NCBI GenBank assembly: GCA_017536765.1 | Contig: JAFXGV010000051.1 | Span: 21,383-85,382 of the forward strand | Source: Bacteroidaceae bacterium | Lineage (GTDB): Bacteria; Bacteroidota; Bacteroidia; Bacteroidales; Bacteroidaceae | DNA: 64,000 bases | Direction of reading: 5' to 3' | The notes under the pieces: model-generated | The model's input: the letters and a program-made list of their open reading frames with translations, nothing else | Told to the model about the DNA's origin: nothing | Databases searched by the model: none | In this document: positions 45,928-54,662 of the stretch, one piece after another | Layout: every line of letters begins with the position of its first letter | How positions within the stretch are numbered: position 1 is the first letter of the stretch | Program-made: the position numbers and the translations under genes

Positions 45928-47847
45928 TTAGTTGGTTTTAATGTTACGCACAAAGAAATAGAAATACCAATAAGTGTCGCCATACTCCTCAATAAAAAGA
46001 GGTGCCATCTCCTCCTCCTTCATACCTTTGAGCTTTTTAACCTCACTTATAAAGGATTCGAAACGGCTTTTTACCTTGAAGTCAATAGGTATATTGGTGG
46101 TTATATCCTTGTTCAGATTTGTAAACAATATTATTGCCTCCTGAAAATGATGCGGCACGCGTGTGAGCTTACCCTTGTTGATATATCGCGACATAGTATC
46201 CCAGAACAGGTTCACATCCTTGCGCACAAGGGCAAACACCACAGCAGCCTCGGCATAGAGGCGGGCATCCTCCTTTGTATGAATATTTGACAAACTTTTT
46301 GACAAATAGACCTCCACGTAAGAGTCATCGAGTTCTAGGGCATCGGGGTATTTGTACATAAGCAACGGCATTCTGAACTCCTCTTGCTTGGAGATTTTCT
46401 GCGGCTCGTTCACATACTCCTCCATTTCGCAAGCCCACGAGCGGTAGAAAAGAGTCTCTTTGAGAATATTTATATAGCGCATAGCCAACTTATGCTGCCC
46501 CGACAGAAGCATACACCGCACAGCGTGTTTCAGATATTCGGCACGCCAACCATACTCAACGGCATTCTCAATGCACCAGCGATAGCAGAAATTAAACTTG
46601 CCATACTGGTAATAGTTCATCATACCACCTGTTTGGGTGAGGTGCACCACACCCGGGTGGGCAATATCGGAACTGCCGTCGGGGTATTTGAAGGCATCCT
46701 CGCCCAGACGGCCAAGTTTAAGCAGGGCCATATTCTTATTGAGCACTATCTGACGTGTGGGCAGTTTGGAATCCATTGCATAGGCAGCAACAGCCTCCCA
46801 ATCCTCGTCCCACATAGCCTTGTTCTGCTTATTCTCCACATCGAAATTCACATCGCCGTACCAATAAACTGCCGTAAAGGCCACAACACACGCAGCCACC
46901 ACTACCTGTGCCACAGCATACGGCCAACATTTTTTACCACTGCCACTATCTGCCAACGAACCACGCAGCAGTGCAAGCAGCAGATAAGCAACAGGCAGCA
47001 ACGCTATGGGCAACCAATACTCGAAAATGCCGTTGGGATACATCTCCACATTATCCACCCACTGGTGCACGGGCAGGCCGGCAAAGGGCATATGGCTAAG
47101 CATTGTGTTCGAGTATATATTATAATGGTACATACCCTGCGGCACCGCATAGACCAGCACGCACACAGCCACAAGCATCAATGCTGCCGATACCACATAC
47201 AACGGGCCATAGCGACCTTTTATTCTATCCACAAGGCTCGCCACGGCTATAACCACGGCACCACCAAGAGCATATGCCCCAAAAAGCATATAACCGCCCA
47301 CGGCCCACAATATCACGGCAGGAGCATATAAAGCCTTATATTTGAGGCACACCCACGCCACAAGCAGCGATGCCAATGTGGAAAGCAGTGCCATATAGTA
47401 GAAGCCCTGTATCTTTATGTAGAATATCCAATAGCCAAGCTGCGTGCTATATGCAAGCACCAATGCCACAGGCAGCAGCGCAAGCAGCGACCAGCGTGCA
47501 GGAATGTCGAACACCTTTTTGGTGAGCAAATAGAGGGCTGCCAGCAGCGCCACATATACAGTTGCACCTAACACAGGGTAATAAAAGAACTGTATAAAGA
47601 AGGCTCCGATATAGGAGAGGAAGCCCGCAGGCAACGCCATAGCCTCTCTGAGGAAATGGCCATTGTAGAGGAAGAGCGACTGCTCGGCCACACGGAACAG
47701 AGTGGCCCCCTCGCCAAAGGCAAGCAGTGCCCACACGGCAACAAAGAACACGGCAACCACAATTTTTGACACTTTTGCCGCAGTAAGCGTTGCGAAGAAG
47801 CCCTTTGCGGGGGCTGCTGCAACATCTTTTTTGTCAGTATTTTTCAT
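45928..47847 (-). CDS. Polytopic membrane protein (DUF6057-like)
   Basis: A 639-residue integral membrane protein. About nine or ten hydrophobic segments occupy residues 25-350 (for example VAVFFVAVWALLAFGEG, FIQFFYYPVLGATVYVALL, VVIAVASLVD). A soluble C-terminal region (about 370-639) is rich in aromatic and charged residues and helical, with TPR-like character (EYLKHAVRCMLLSGQHKLAM). The layout resembles the DUF6057 family of Bacteroidetes, from memory. Function unknown. It is followed 3 bases later by the TolB-like lipoprotein gene, so the two probably work as a pair. Confidence 0.75.
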   Translation of the reverse strand: MKNTDKKDVAAAPAKGFFATLTAAKVSKIVVAVFFVAVWALLAFGEGATLFRVAEQSLFLYNGHFLREAMALPAGFLSYIGAFFIQFFYYPVLGATVYVALLAALYLLTKKVFDIPARWSLLALLPVALVLAYSTQLGYWIFYIKIQGFYYMALLSTLASLLVAWVCLKYKALYAPAVILWAVGGYMLFGAYALGGAVVIAVASLVDRIKGRYGPLYVVSAALMLVAVCVLVYAVPQGMYHYNIYSNTMLSHMPFAGLPVHQWVDNVEMYPNGIFEYWLPIALLPVAYLLLALLRGSLADSGSGKKCWPYAVAQVVVAACVVAFTAVYWYGDVNFDVENKQNKAMWDEDWEAVAAYAMDSKLPTRQIVLNKNMALLKLGRLGEDAFKYPDGSSDIAHPGVVHLTQTGGMMNYYQYGKFNFCYRWCIENAVEYGWRAEYLKHAVRCMLLSGQHKLAMRYINILKETLFYRSWACEMEEYVNEPQKISKQEEFRMPLLMYKYPDALELDDSYVEVYLSKSLSNIHTKEDARLYAEAAVVFALVRKDVNLFWDTMSRYINKGKLTRVPHHFQEAIILFTNLNKDITTNIPIDFKVKSRFESFISEVKKLKGMKEEEMAPLFIEEYGDTYWYFYFFVRNIKTN

Positions 47848-47867
47848 CGTATTTTATATTGCGTTTA

Positions 47868-48941
47868 TCAGAATTTTCTTGCACACTGCATAAGATAGTG
47901 ATCGAGCACGGTGAGCGCCGCCATAGCCTCAACAACAGGAACAGCACGGGGCACCACGCAGGGATCGTGCCTGCCGCGAGCCTTCACCGCGGTCTCCTCG
48001 CCCGATGGCGACACCGTTGGTTGCTCCATAAGCACCGTTGCCACAGGCTTGAATGCCACACGGAAATATATGTCGTTGCCATTTGATATACCACCCTGGA
48101 TGCCACCGCTGTTATTGGTACGAGTGGCTATGGCACCGCCATTGTTATAGAATATGTCGTTCTGCTGCGAACCCCTGCCGTAGGCTGCGGCAAAGCCGTT
48201 ACCATAGTCGAAGCCCTTGGCTGCATTTATCGAGAGCATAGCCGAAGCCAACGAGGCCGACAACTTATCATAAAGCGGCTCGCCAAGCCCCACAGGCGCG
48301 CCCTTCACCACACAGGTGACCACACCGCCCACGGTGTCGCCCTTGCCCTTCACATCCATAATAAGTTGCTCCATTGCGACAGCCTTTTCGCTGTCGGGGC
48401 AACGCACGATATTCGATTCCACAGTTGCCAGGTCATATTCGGTATATGGTTTTTCAAGCACAATATCGCCCACCTGCGAAGTGTAAGCCTGCACGGTAAT
48501 ACCTTTTTGTTGCAGGGCCAGCTTGGCAAGCGCCCCTGCACACACGCGCACCGCTGTTTCACGAGCCGACGAACGGCCGCCACCGCGGTGGTCGCGCAGG
48601 CCATACTTCACATCATACACATAGTCGGCGTGCGAGGGACGGTATGCCGTGCGCAGGTTGTCGTAATCGTTGCTATGGTTGTTTGTATTATGAATAATAA
48701 AGGCTATGGGAGTGCCCGTGGAGCGCCCCTCGAATATTCCGGAGAGGAACTGCACCTCGTCGGCTTCGTTGCGCGCCGTGGTCACTTTGCTCTGCCCCGG
48801 GCGGCGACGTTGCATCTGAGCCCGTATAAAACCCTCATCGACGACCACCCCCGCAGGGTAGCCGTCGAGTACTCCACCAATAGCCACTCCGTGCGACTCG
48901 CCAAACGTGGTGAGGCGCAGGAGGATTCCTGTACTATTCAT
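47868..48941 (-). CDS. aroC: Chorismate synthase
   Basis: A 357-residue cytoplasmic enzyme that converts 5-enolpyruvylshikimate-3-phosphate to chorismate using reduced FMN. Signatures: [18 protein letters not shown] near the start, [32 protein letters not shown], the FMN-binding [10 protein letters not shown], and [17 protein letters not shown] near the end. Length is standard. No other shikimate gene is nearby; it sits between slyD (30 bases) and the membrane protein gene (20 bases) within the etf operon, an unusual companionship. Confidence 0.98.
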   Translation of the reverse strand: MNSTGILLRLTTFGESHGVAIGGVLDGYPAGVVVDEGFIRAQMQRRRPGQSKVTTARNEADEVQFLSGIFEGRSTGTPIAFIIHNTNNHSNDYDNLRTAYRPSHADYVYDVKYGLRDHRGGGRSSARETAVRVCAGALAKLALQQKGITVQAYTSQVGDIVLEKPYTEYDLATVESNIVRCPDSEKAVAMEQLIMDVKGKGDTVGGVVTCVVKGAPVGLGEPLYDKLSASLASAMLSINAAKGFDYGNGFAAAYGRGSQQNDIFYNNGGAIATRTNNSGGIQGGISNGNDIYFRVAFKPVATVLMEQPTVSPSGEETAVKARGRHDPCVVPRAVPVVEAMAALTVLDHYLMQCARKF

Positions 48942-48971
48942 ATACCGTTCCTTTATCTTTATCCATAAAAA

Positions 48972-49544
48972 TCAATGACAGCCGCCGCAGCAACCATCGT
49001 CGCAGCTACCGCCGCCACAACCGCTGCAACCACCGCAACCGCTTTGCGCAGCACGCAACGAATCGTAGAACTTCTTCATTTCGGCCTCGGTAGCGGGGCG
49101 CGAATCTACCACGGTGCCAAAGAACTGCAAATCGCAGGCTGCGAGCGGGTGATTGAAGTCCATAACCACCTTGATGGGAGTAACCTCCTTCACTGTGCCC
49201 AGTATGGGCGAACCGTCGGCACGCATCATCTCCACCACATTACCTGCGTATATGTGGGCAGAATCGAACTTGCCATCTATGGTAAAGACCTCGCGGTCAA
49301 AATCCTGAACGTGGTCGGGGTCGTAGTCGCCATATGCATCGGCCGAGGGTATGGTAAAATCAAATGTATCGCCCTTCTTCAAATCCTTGAGATTCTCCTC
49401 GAAAGCATCGAGGGTGTAGCCCACGCCCGAGAGGAACTCAAAAGGCTGCTCGCGTGTTGTCTTTTCAACCTCCTCGCTCTCGCCGTTGCGGTGCGAAACA
49501 AGCGTATATGCTACGCGTATCTTCTTGTTTACAATTTTTTCCAT
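48972..49544 (-). CDS. slyD: SlyD-like FKBP peptidyl-prolyl isomerase with Cys-rich tail
   Basis: A 190-residue cytoplasmic isomerase/chaperone. The FKBP part is EQPFEFLSGVGYTLDAFEENL, DTFDFTIPSADAYGDYDP, and the inserted-in-flap (IF) chaperone domain lies at about 75-135 (GTVKEVTPIKVVMDFNHPLA). The final 23 residues contain seven cysteines and a terminal histidine (CGGCSGCGGG, CDDGCCGGCH), a metal-binding tail like that used in nickel handling by E. coli SlyD. It is 3 bases from the acyl-CoA dehydrogenase gene. It is the third FKBP protein of the window. Confidence 0.93.
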   Translation of the reverse strand: MEKIVNKKIRVAYTLVSHRNGESEEVEKTTREQPFEFLSGVGYTLDAFEENLKDLKKGDTFDFTIPSADAYGDYDPDHVQDFDREVFTIDGKFDSAHIYAGNVVEMMRADGSPILGTVKEVTPIKVVMDFNHPLAACDLQFFGTVVDSRPATEAEMKKFYDSLRAAQSGCGGCSGCGGGSCDDGCCGGCH

Positions 49545-49547
49545 TTC

Positions 49548-51251
49548 TTATTTATTATATTGTGTTAATAATTCGGGTGTAAAATTCTTTATGTATGTTG
49601 AATGTGCTGCCATTTCGCTCTCGGCAATGGCCACAAAGCGTACAAGCGACGACGAGAAGAGCTCCTCATCGGCGGCGGCATCCAGCAGCAGCAATGCCGA
49701 CATTATGCAGTAGGCGGCAAGTTCATATATGCGGCGCGAGAGGAAATCGAGCGCCTCCTGGTTCTCCAACGCCTGCACCTTGCCAAGCGCCTCGTTGTAT
49801 GTTGCCACCATAGCCTCTATGCGCTCCTTCACAGGCTGCAGCGTTGCGGGAACATCGGCGGCAAGATACTCTTGCAGCAGCTGGGTGTAGAACCCGCTTG
49901 TGGCATACCTGATGGCAGCCACCACCTGCAACTGGGTGGTACCCTCGTATATCGATGTGATGCGTGCATCACGGTACAGCCGTTCGCACACATAGTCGCG
50001 CATATAGCCCGAACCGCCGTGCACCTGCACGGCATCGTATGCGTTGCGGTTGGCTATCTCGCTGCCCATACCCTTTATTATGGGGGTGAGGGCATCGGCC
50101 TTCTTCGAGAAGGTTTTCGATTCGGTACGCTCCTCGGGGGTGAGGGTGCGTTCGCGGGCAAGGTCGGCAAACTGGTAGTTCATATCCACGTTGCGGGCAG
50201 TTTCATAGAGAAGGCTGCGGGCCGCATCGAGACGTGCCTGCATATTGCCCACCATATCATACACCGGCGGCAGATTTATGATTGTTTTGCCAAACTGCTT
50301 GCGCTCGCGGGCATAGGCAAGCGCCTCTTCATATGCAGCCTGCGCTATGGCAACGCTCTGCGTGGCAATGCCTAAGCGCGCGCCGTTCATAAGCGACATA
50401 ACATATTTTATGAGGCCCATCTTGCGGCTGCCGCAAAGCTCGGCAGGGGCGTGGTCGAATACAATCTCGCAGGTGGGCGAGCCGTGAATACCCATCTTCT
50501 CCTCTATGCGGCGGGTATGCACCTTGCCACAGCTCTTTTCGCAGATGAAGAGCGAGAGGCCGCGACCATCCACACTACCCTGCTCGCTGCGTGCAAGCAC
50601 CAGGTGGACATCGCTGTCGCCGTTGGTGATGAAACGCTTCACGCCGTCGAGGTACCAGCAGCCATCCTCCTCGCTGTAAGTAGCCTTAAGGCGCACGCTT
50701 TGCAGGTCGCTACCCGCATCGGGCTCGGTGAGGTCCATCGACATTGTTTCGCCTGCGCATATGCGTGGCAGGATGGCAGCGCACTGCTCGGGCGAGCCAA
50801 AGTTATATATGGTGGTGGCGCAATCTTGCAAGCCCCACAAGTTGCCAAAGGCGGCATCGGCGCGGCACACAACATCCTGTATCATAGTGAATATTGCGGT
50901 GGGGAAATTCAGACCGCCGAATTTGCGAGGGAGCGAAATACCCATAAGGCCCGCCTGGCGGAACAGTTGCAGGTTCTCCTCGGTGCCGGGGGCATAAATC
51001 ACACGACCGTTCTCCACCGAGGGGCCCTCGGTTTCGGTGCGCACGGCGTTGGGGGCCACATACTCGGCACAGAGCTCACCCACAAGGTTCAGCACCTGCT
51101 CGTAGCCCTGCACAGCCTCGGCAAAATCCACCGGGGCATAATTGTACTCTTTGCAATGAGCATAATCGCGCTCCTTCATTGCAACTATGCGTTGCAAGAG
51201 AGGGTGGCGCAGATAGTGCTGCAAGGCTTTATTGTTGCTATAGTAGTTCAT
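49548..51251 (-). CDS. Acyl-CoA dehydrogenase (long form)
   Basis: A 567-residue FAD enzyme that would introduce an alpha,beta double bond in an acyl-CoA (or run in reverse), giving electrons to ETF. Motifs: MSMDLTEPDAGSDLQSVRL, YLDGVKRFITNGDSD, ALAYARERKQFGKTI, YDAVQVHGGSGYMRDYVCERLYRD and IYEGTTQLQ, where the catalytic base is expected. It is about 180 residues longer than short-chain enzymes because of an N-terminal helical region and a C-terminal helical extension, as in the DmdC/ACAD9-like long forms. Start codon overlaps the etfA stop by 4 bases, so it is coupled to its electron acceptor. Substrate unknown. Confidence 0.94.
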   Translation of the reverse strand: MNYYSNNKALQHYLRHPLLQRIVAMKERDYAHCKEYNYAPVDFAEAVQGYEQVLNLVGELCAEYVAPNAVRTETEGPSVENGRVIYAPGTEENLQLFRQAGLMGISLPRKFGGLNFPTAIFTMIQDVVCRADAAFGNLWGLQDCATTIYNFGSPEQCAAILPRICAGETMSMDLTEPDAGSDLQSVRLKATYSEEDGCWYLDGVKRFITNGDSDVHLVLARSEQGSVDGRGLSLFICEKSCGKVHTRRIEEKMGIHGSPTCEIVFDHAPAELCGSRKMGLIKYVMSLMNGARLGIATQSVAIAQAAYEEALAYARERKQFGKTIINLPPVYDMVGNMQARLDAARSLLYETARNVDMNYQFADLARERTLTPEERTESKTFSKKADALTPIIKGMGSEIANRNAYDAVQVHGGSGYMRDYVCERLYRDARITSIYEGTTQLQVVAAIRYATSGFYTQLLQEYLAADVPATLQPVKERIEAMVATYNEALGKVQALENQEALDFLSRRIYELAAYCIMSALLLLDAAADEELFSSSLVRFVAIAESEMAAHSTYIKNFTPELLTQYNK

Positions 51252-52267
51252 TGTTTTTGCTGATAATAGGTTATTATTTGGGGTATCACCTCCTCAACCC
51301 TGCCGGTAATCACATAATCGGCAATGGCGTTAATGGGAGCATCGGCATCGCTGTTTATGGATATTATTATGCCGCTCTCCTGCATACCCGCAATATGCTG
51401 CACCTGGCCCGATATTCCGCAAGCGAAATATACTTTAGGGCGCACCGTGAGGCCTGTCTGTCCTATCTGGCGGTCCTTTGTAGTGTAGCCTGCATCCACG
51501 GCGGCACGGGTGGCACCCACCTCGCCGTGCAACAGGTGTGCAAGCGCAAACAGTTGCTCGAAATTCTCTTTGCTGCCCACGCCATAACCGCCGGCAACCA
51601 CTATGGGGGCCGATTTCAAATTGTTCTGCGGGGGCTGCACGTGGCGCTCCATTATCGACACCACAAAGGCGGCATCGCTCACATAATCGGCAACCGCGTG
51701 CTGCACTGTGTTGCCTGCGTAATCGGCACCGCGTACCACTGCAAGCGGCATCACACCCTCGCGCACCGTAGCCATTTGCGGGCGGTGGTGGGGGTTCACA
51801 ATGGTGGCCACTATGTTGCCGCCGAATGCGGGGCGTATCTGATAGAGCAGATTCTCTATCGTGGTACCGCTCTTCTTGTCTTCGTAATCACCAATCTCGA
51901 GCGAGGTGCAGTCGGCTGTGAGGCCGCAATGCAGCTCGGCAGTGAGGCGGGGTGCAAGGTCGCGCCCCTCTATGGTGGCTCCCAAAAGGAATATTTGGTA
52001 ATCGTTCTCTCTCACCAGCTTGCTCAATGCCTCGGCATAGGGCAATGTGGTGTAGGGGCACAGGCGGGCATCGTCGAACAGGTGAATGGTATCCACGCCA
52101 TAGGGGAACACCTGTGCGGGAACAGCCTGCAAGCCGCACCCTAACGCAACAGCCTCTAACTGCACCCCTAATTTGTCGGCAAGGCGACGGCCTTCGCTCA
52201 ACAGCTCCAGGCTCACCTCGGCAACGCCATTGTCGCGTATTTCGCAATAAACCAATATGTTATTCAT
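51248..52267 (-). CDS. etfA: Electron transfer flavoprotein alpha subunit
   Basis: A 339-residue FAD-binding subunit. The N-terminal Rossmann-like part (about 1-190) begins NNILVYCEIRDNGVAEVSLELL. The C-terminal FAD domain (about 205-330) has VVAGGYGVGS, GEVGATRAAVDAGYT, QIGQTGLTVRPKVYFACGISG and ISINSDADAPINAIADYVI. It pairs with EtfB encoded 4 bases upstream and takes electrons from the neighbouring acyl-CoA dehydrogenase. Whether the complex is electron-bifurcating cannot be judged by eye. Confidence 0.96.
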   Translation of the reverse strand: MNNILVYCEIRDNGVAEVSLELLSEGRRLADKLGVQLEAVALGCGLQAVPAQVFPYGVDTIHLFDDARLCPYTTLPYAEALSKLVRENDYQIFLLGATIEGRDLAPRLTAELHCGLTADCTSLEIGDYEDKKSGTTIENLLYQIRPAFGGNIVATIVNPHHRPQMATVREGVMPLAVVRGADYAGNTVQHAVADYVSDAAFVVSIMERHVQPPQNNLKSAPIVVAGGYGVGSKENFEQLFALAHLLHGEVGATRAAVDAGYTTKDRQIGQTGLTVRPKVYFACGISGQVQHIAGMQESGIIISINSDADAPINAIADYVITGRVEEVIPQIITYYQQKQ

Positions 52268-52271
52268 AGAA

Positions 52272-53144
52272 TCATCCTATTGTGTGGTTGGCCAAAAGCT
52301 CGGCTACGAGCGACTTTATCTGCTCGCTGTCGGCTGTATATCTCTTGCTCTCTTTCGCTTTGAAGACGATGTTGGTAACCGCCTTCACCTTGGTGGGCGA
52401 GCCCGAAAGGCCGCAACGCGCTGCATCGCCACCCACATCGGCAAGAGTCCACTCCTTTATGGTGAGCGCCTCGTCGGTTTGTGCCTGTGCACTGTATTTA
52501 TACCCCTCGGCAGCCTGTTCCTGCGCTGTGGCGGCACGGTGGAAACGCAACATACGATAGGCGTTGCGCGGGCGGCAGGGCGATGCCGTGCCATCGACCG
52601 TGAGCAACAGAGGCAGCGGAGCCTTCAACAGCTCCACGCCATTCTCTATGGCACGCTCTATTATTGCCGCACCATCTTCCAAGGCCTGCACGCGGCGCAC
52701 ATAAGTCACCTGCGGAATACCCAACTGCTGTGCCACCTGCGGGCCCACTTGGGCAGTGTCGCCGTCTATGGCCTGGCGGCCGCAGAGTATAATGTCATAT
52801 TTACCAATCTTGCGTATAGCCGTTGTGAGTGCGTATGAGGTAGCCAGCGTGTCGGCACCTGCAAATGCGCTGTCACTCAAAAGAACAGCCTCATCGGCAC
52901 CGCGGTAGAGCGCCTCGCGCAACAGTTCCGCAGCACGTTTAGGCCCCATTGTAAGCACCGTGACGTGGCTGCCCGGGTGCTTGTCCTTCAACTGCAAAGC
53001 CTGCTCCAACGCACCCAAATCGTCGGGGTTGAAGATTGCAGGGAGCGCCGAGCGGTTTATGGTGCCGTCGGCATTCATTGCCTGCGCCCCCACGTTGCGG
53101 GTATCGGGCACCTGCTTTGCCAAAACAATAATATTCAAACTCAT
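52272..53144 (-). CDS. etfB: Electron transfer flavoprotein beta subunit
   Basis: A 290-residue subunit that starts MSLNIIVLAKQVPDTRNV and includes NPDDLGALEQALQLKD, VTVLTMGPKRAAELLREAL, YDIILCGRQAIDGDTAQVGP and QLGIPQVTYV, all typical of EtfB. A longer frame up to 53258 exists, but a consensus promoter lies inside that extension (53216-53245), so ATG 53144 is chosen. It is the first gene of the seven-gene unit. Confidence 0.96.
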   Translation of the reverse strand: MSLNIIVLAKQVPDTRNVGAQAMNADGTINRSALPAIFNPDDLGALEQALQLKDKHPGSHVTVLTMGPKRAAELLREALYRGADEAVLLSDSAFAGADTLATSYALTTAIRKIGKYDIILCGRQAIDGDTAQVGPQVAQQLGIPQVTYVRRVQALEDGAAIIERAIENGVELLKAPLPLLLTVDGTASPCRPRNAYRMLRFHRAATAQEQAAEGYKYSAQAQTDEALTIKEWTLADVGGDAARCGLSGSPTKVKAVTNIVFKAKESKRYTADSEQIKSLVAELLANHTIG

Positions 53145-53215
53145 AATATTCTCATCATTTTCACCTGCCTCCCAAATGCTTTCAGAGCCATAGAAAGGAG
53201 GCTTCATATTCTGCG

Positions 53216-53245
53216 CAAAGATAAGAATTGTTCCCAAAACCCCAA
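53216..53245 (-). promoter_or_regulatory. Promoter of the etfB operon
   Basis: On the minus strand TTG (complement of 53243-53245), a 19-base spacer and TATCTTTG (complement of 53216-53223) match the consensus exactly. Confidence 0.75.
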
Positions 53246-53339
53246 TAGCAAAGCGCAAAAAATACCCTTTTACACATTATTAAAGGGAGAGTATAAACAA
53301 CATTTGGTAAAAAATACCCGAAAGTTTAACACAAATTAC

Positions 53340-53347
53340 TATCTTCG
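53340..53347 (+). promoter_or_regulatory. Predicted -7 box of the mannoside operon
   Basis: TATCTTCG ends 22 bases before the ATG of the mannanase gene. No TTG is found at -33, which may mean regulated expression. Confidence 0.45.
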
Positions 53348-53369
53348 CAAGGCAACATACAACACCACT

Positions 53370-54662
53370 ATGATAAAAAACATTATAACCGCAATTGCAG
53401 CAGCCCTGCTCGTTGCAGCCTGCAACACACAAAACAGCACAACCCCCTTCATCACCACCCAAGGTACAAAACTCATAAAGGAGGGAGCGGCATACAACTA
53501 CATAGGCACCAACCTGTGGTATGCATCAATTTTAGGCTCCACAGGCGAGGGAGGCGACAGGGAGAGGCTGTGCCGTGAGCTCGACCTGCTCAAAAGCATA
53601 GGCATAGACAACCTGCGAATACTTGCCGGCCCCGACGCGGGCAGTGCCCTTGCCAACCCCGCCAAGCCATACCTGCAACAGGCCCCGGGAGTGCTCAACG
53701 ACACCCTGCTTGCAGGCCTCGACTACACGATAGCCGAGCTTGAGAAGCGCGATATGCACGCCGTCATATACCTGAACAACGCGTGGGACTGGAGCGGCGG
53801 CTACGGGTTCTACCTAAAGGAGTGCGGCTACGGCGACTCGCCCAATGCCAACATAGAGGGCGGTTACGACCGTTATGTCGATTACTCGGCACAATTTTCG
53901 CGCTGCGAGGAGGCGCAGCAGCTGTACTACAAATTCATAGAGCAGATTGTATCGCGCAAGAACAGCATCACCGGCCGTTACTATAAGGACGAGCCCGCCA
54001 TTATGAGCTGGCAGCTGTGCAACGAGCCTCGCCCCTTTGCACGCGACAACAAGGAGCTGTTTGCCCGCTGGATAGCAAAAGCCGCAGCCCTCATCAAGAG
54101 CATCGACAGCAACCACCTTGTATCCACCGGCAGCGAGGGCATCATAGGCTGCGAGGCCGACGAGGCTCTGTGCGAGCGCATACACAGCGACAGCAACATC
54201 GACTATTTAACCATTCACATATGGCCCGCCAACTGGGGATGGGCATCGCGCCCGGCCCCCGACAGCAGCATAGACAACGCCTGCAAAAAGAGCGTTGAGT
54301 ACATTGAAAAGCACATTGCAATGGCAAACAGGATAGACAAACCGTTGGTAATAGAGGAGTTTGGCTACCCCCGCAAGGATAATATATCGGGCGTGGGCGT
54401 GCCCACCGACAGCCGCGATGCGTTCTACCGCTGCATATTCGAGCAGGTAAACAGCAGCGTACACAGCGGCGCGCCCATTGCAGGCTGTAATTTCTGGGGA
54501 TGGGGAGGATGCGGCCGCCCGCGCGATGCGGTGTGGTGCCCGGGCGACGACTATCTGTGCGATCCGCCCCACGAACCACAAGGCTGGTATTCGGTGTTCG
54601 ACTGCGACACAACCACCATTGAGATAATTAAAGAATACACACAAAAGATAGATGCAAAATGA
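53370..54662 (+). CDS. GH5 family beta-mannanase lipoprotein
   Basis: A 430-residue lipoprotein (signal ending LLVAAC, Cys18). The (beta/alpha)8 fold of GH5, closest to subfamily 7 endo-beta-1,4-mannanases: YNYIGTNLWYAS at the barrel start, then acid/base Glu219 in SWQLCNEPR, HIWPANWGW, and nucleophile Glu330 in VIEEFGYPR. It would cut beta-mannan backbone or related mannosides at the cell surface or in the periplasm. ATG 53370 is selected because the frame upstream of it contains the -7 box and lacks a signal peptide. The stop overlaps the ROK gene start by 4 bases. Subfamily is my judgement from motifs. Confidence 0.9.
   Translation: MIKNIITAIAAALLVAACNTQNSTTPFITTQGTKLIKEGAAYNYIGTNLWYASILGSTGEGGDRERLCRELDLLKSIGIDNLRILAGPDAGSALANPAKPYLQQAPGVLNDTLLAGLDYTIAELEKRDMHAVIYLNNAWDWSGGYGFYLKECGYGDSPNANIEGGYDRYVDYSAQFSRCEEAQQLYYKFIEQIVSRKNSITGRYYKDEPAIMSWQLCNEPRPFARDNKELFARWIAKAAALIKSIDSNHLVSTGSEGIIGCEADEALCERIHSDSNIDYLTIHIWPANWGWASRPAPDSSIDNACKKSVEYIEKHIAMANRIDKPLVIEEFGYPRKDNISGVGVPTDSRDAFYRCIFEQVNSSVHSGAPIAGCNFWGWGGCGRPRDAVWCPGDDYLCDPPHEPQGWYSVFDCDTTTIEIIKEYTQKIDAK

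Noticed and set aside
53145..53258. N-terminal extension of EtfB to 53258
   Set aside because: Contains the consensus promoter of the operon, and EtfB proteins start at the MSLNIIVLAKQ segment.
52965..53369. Upstream in-frame extension of the mannanase
   Set aside because: Overlaps etfB antisense, includes the -7 box, and would bury the lipoprotein signal.
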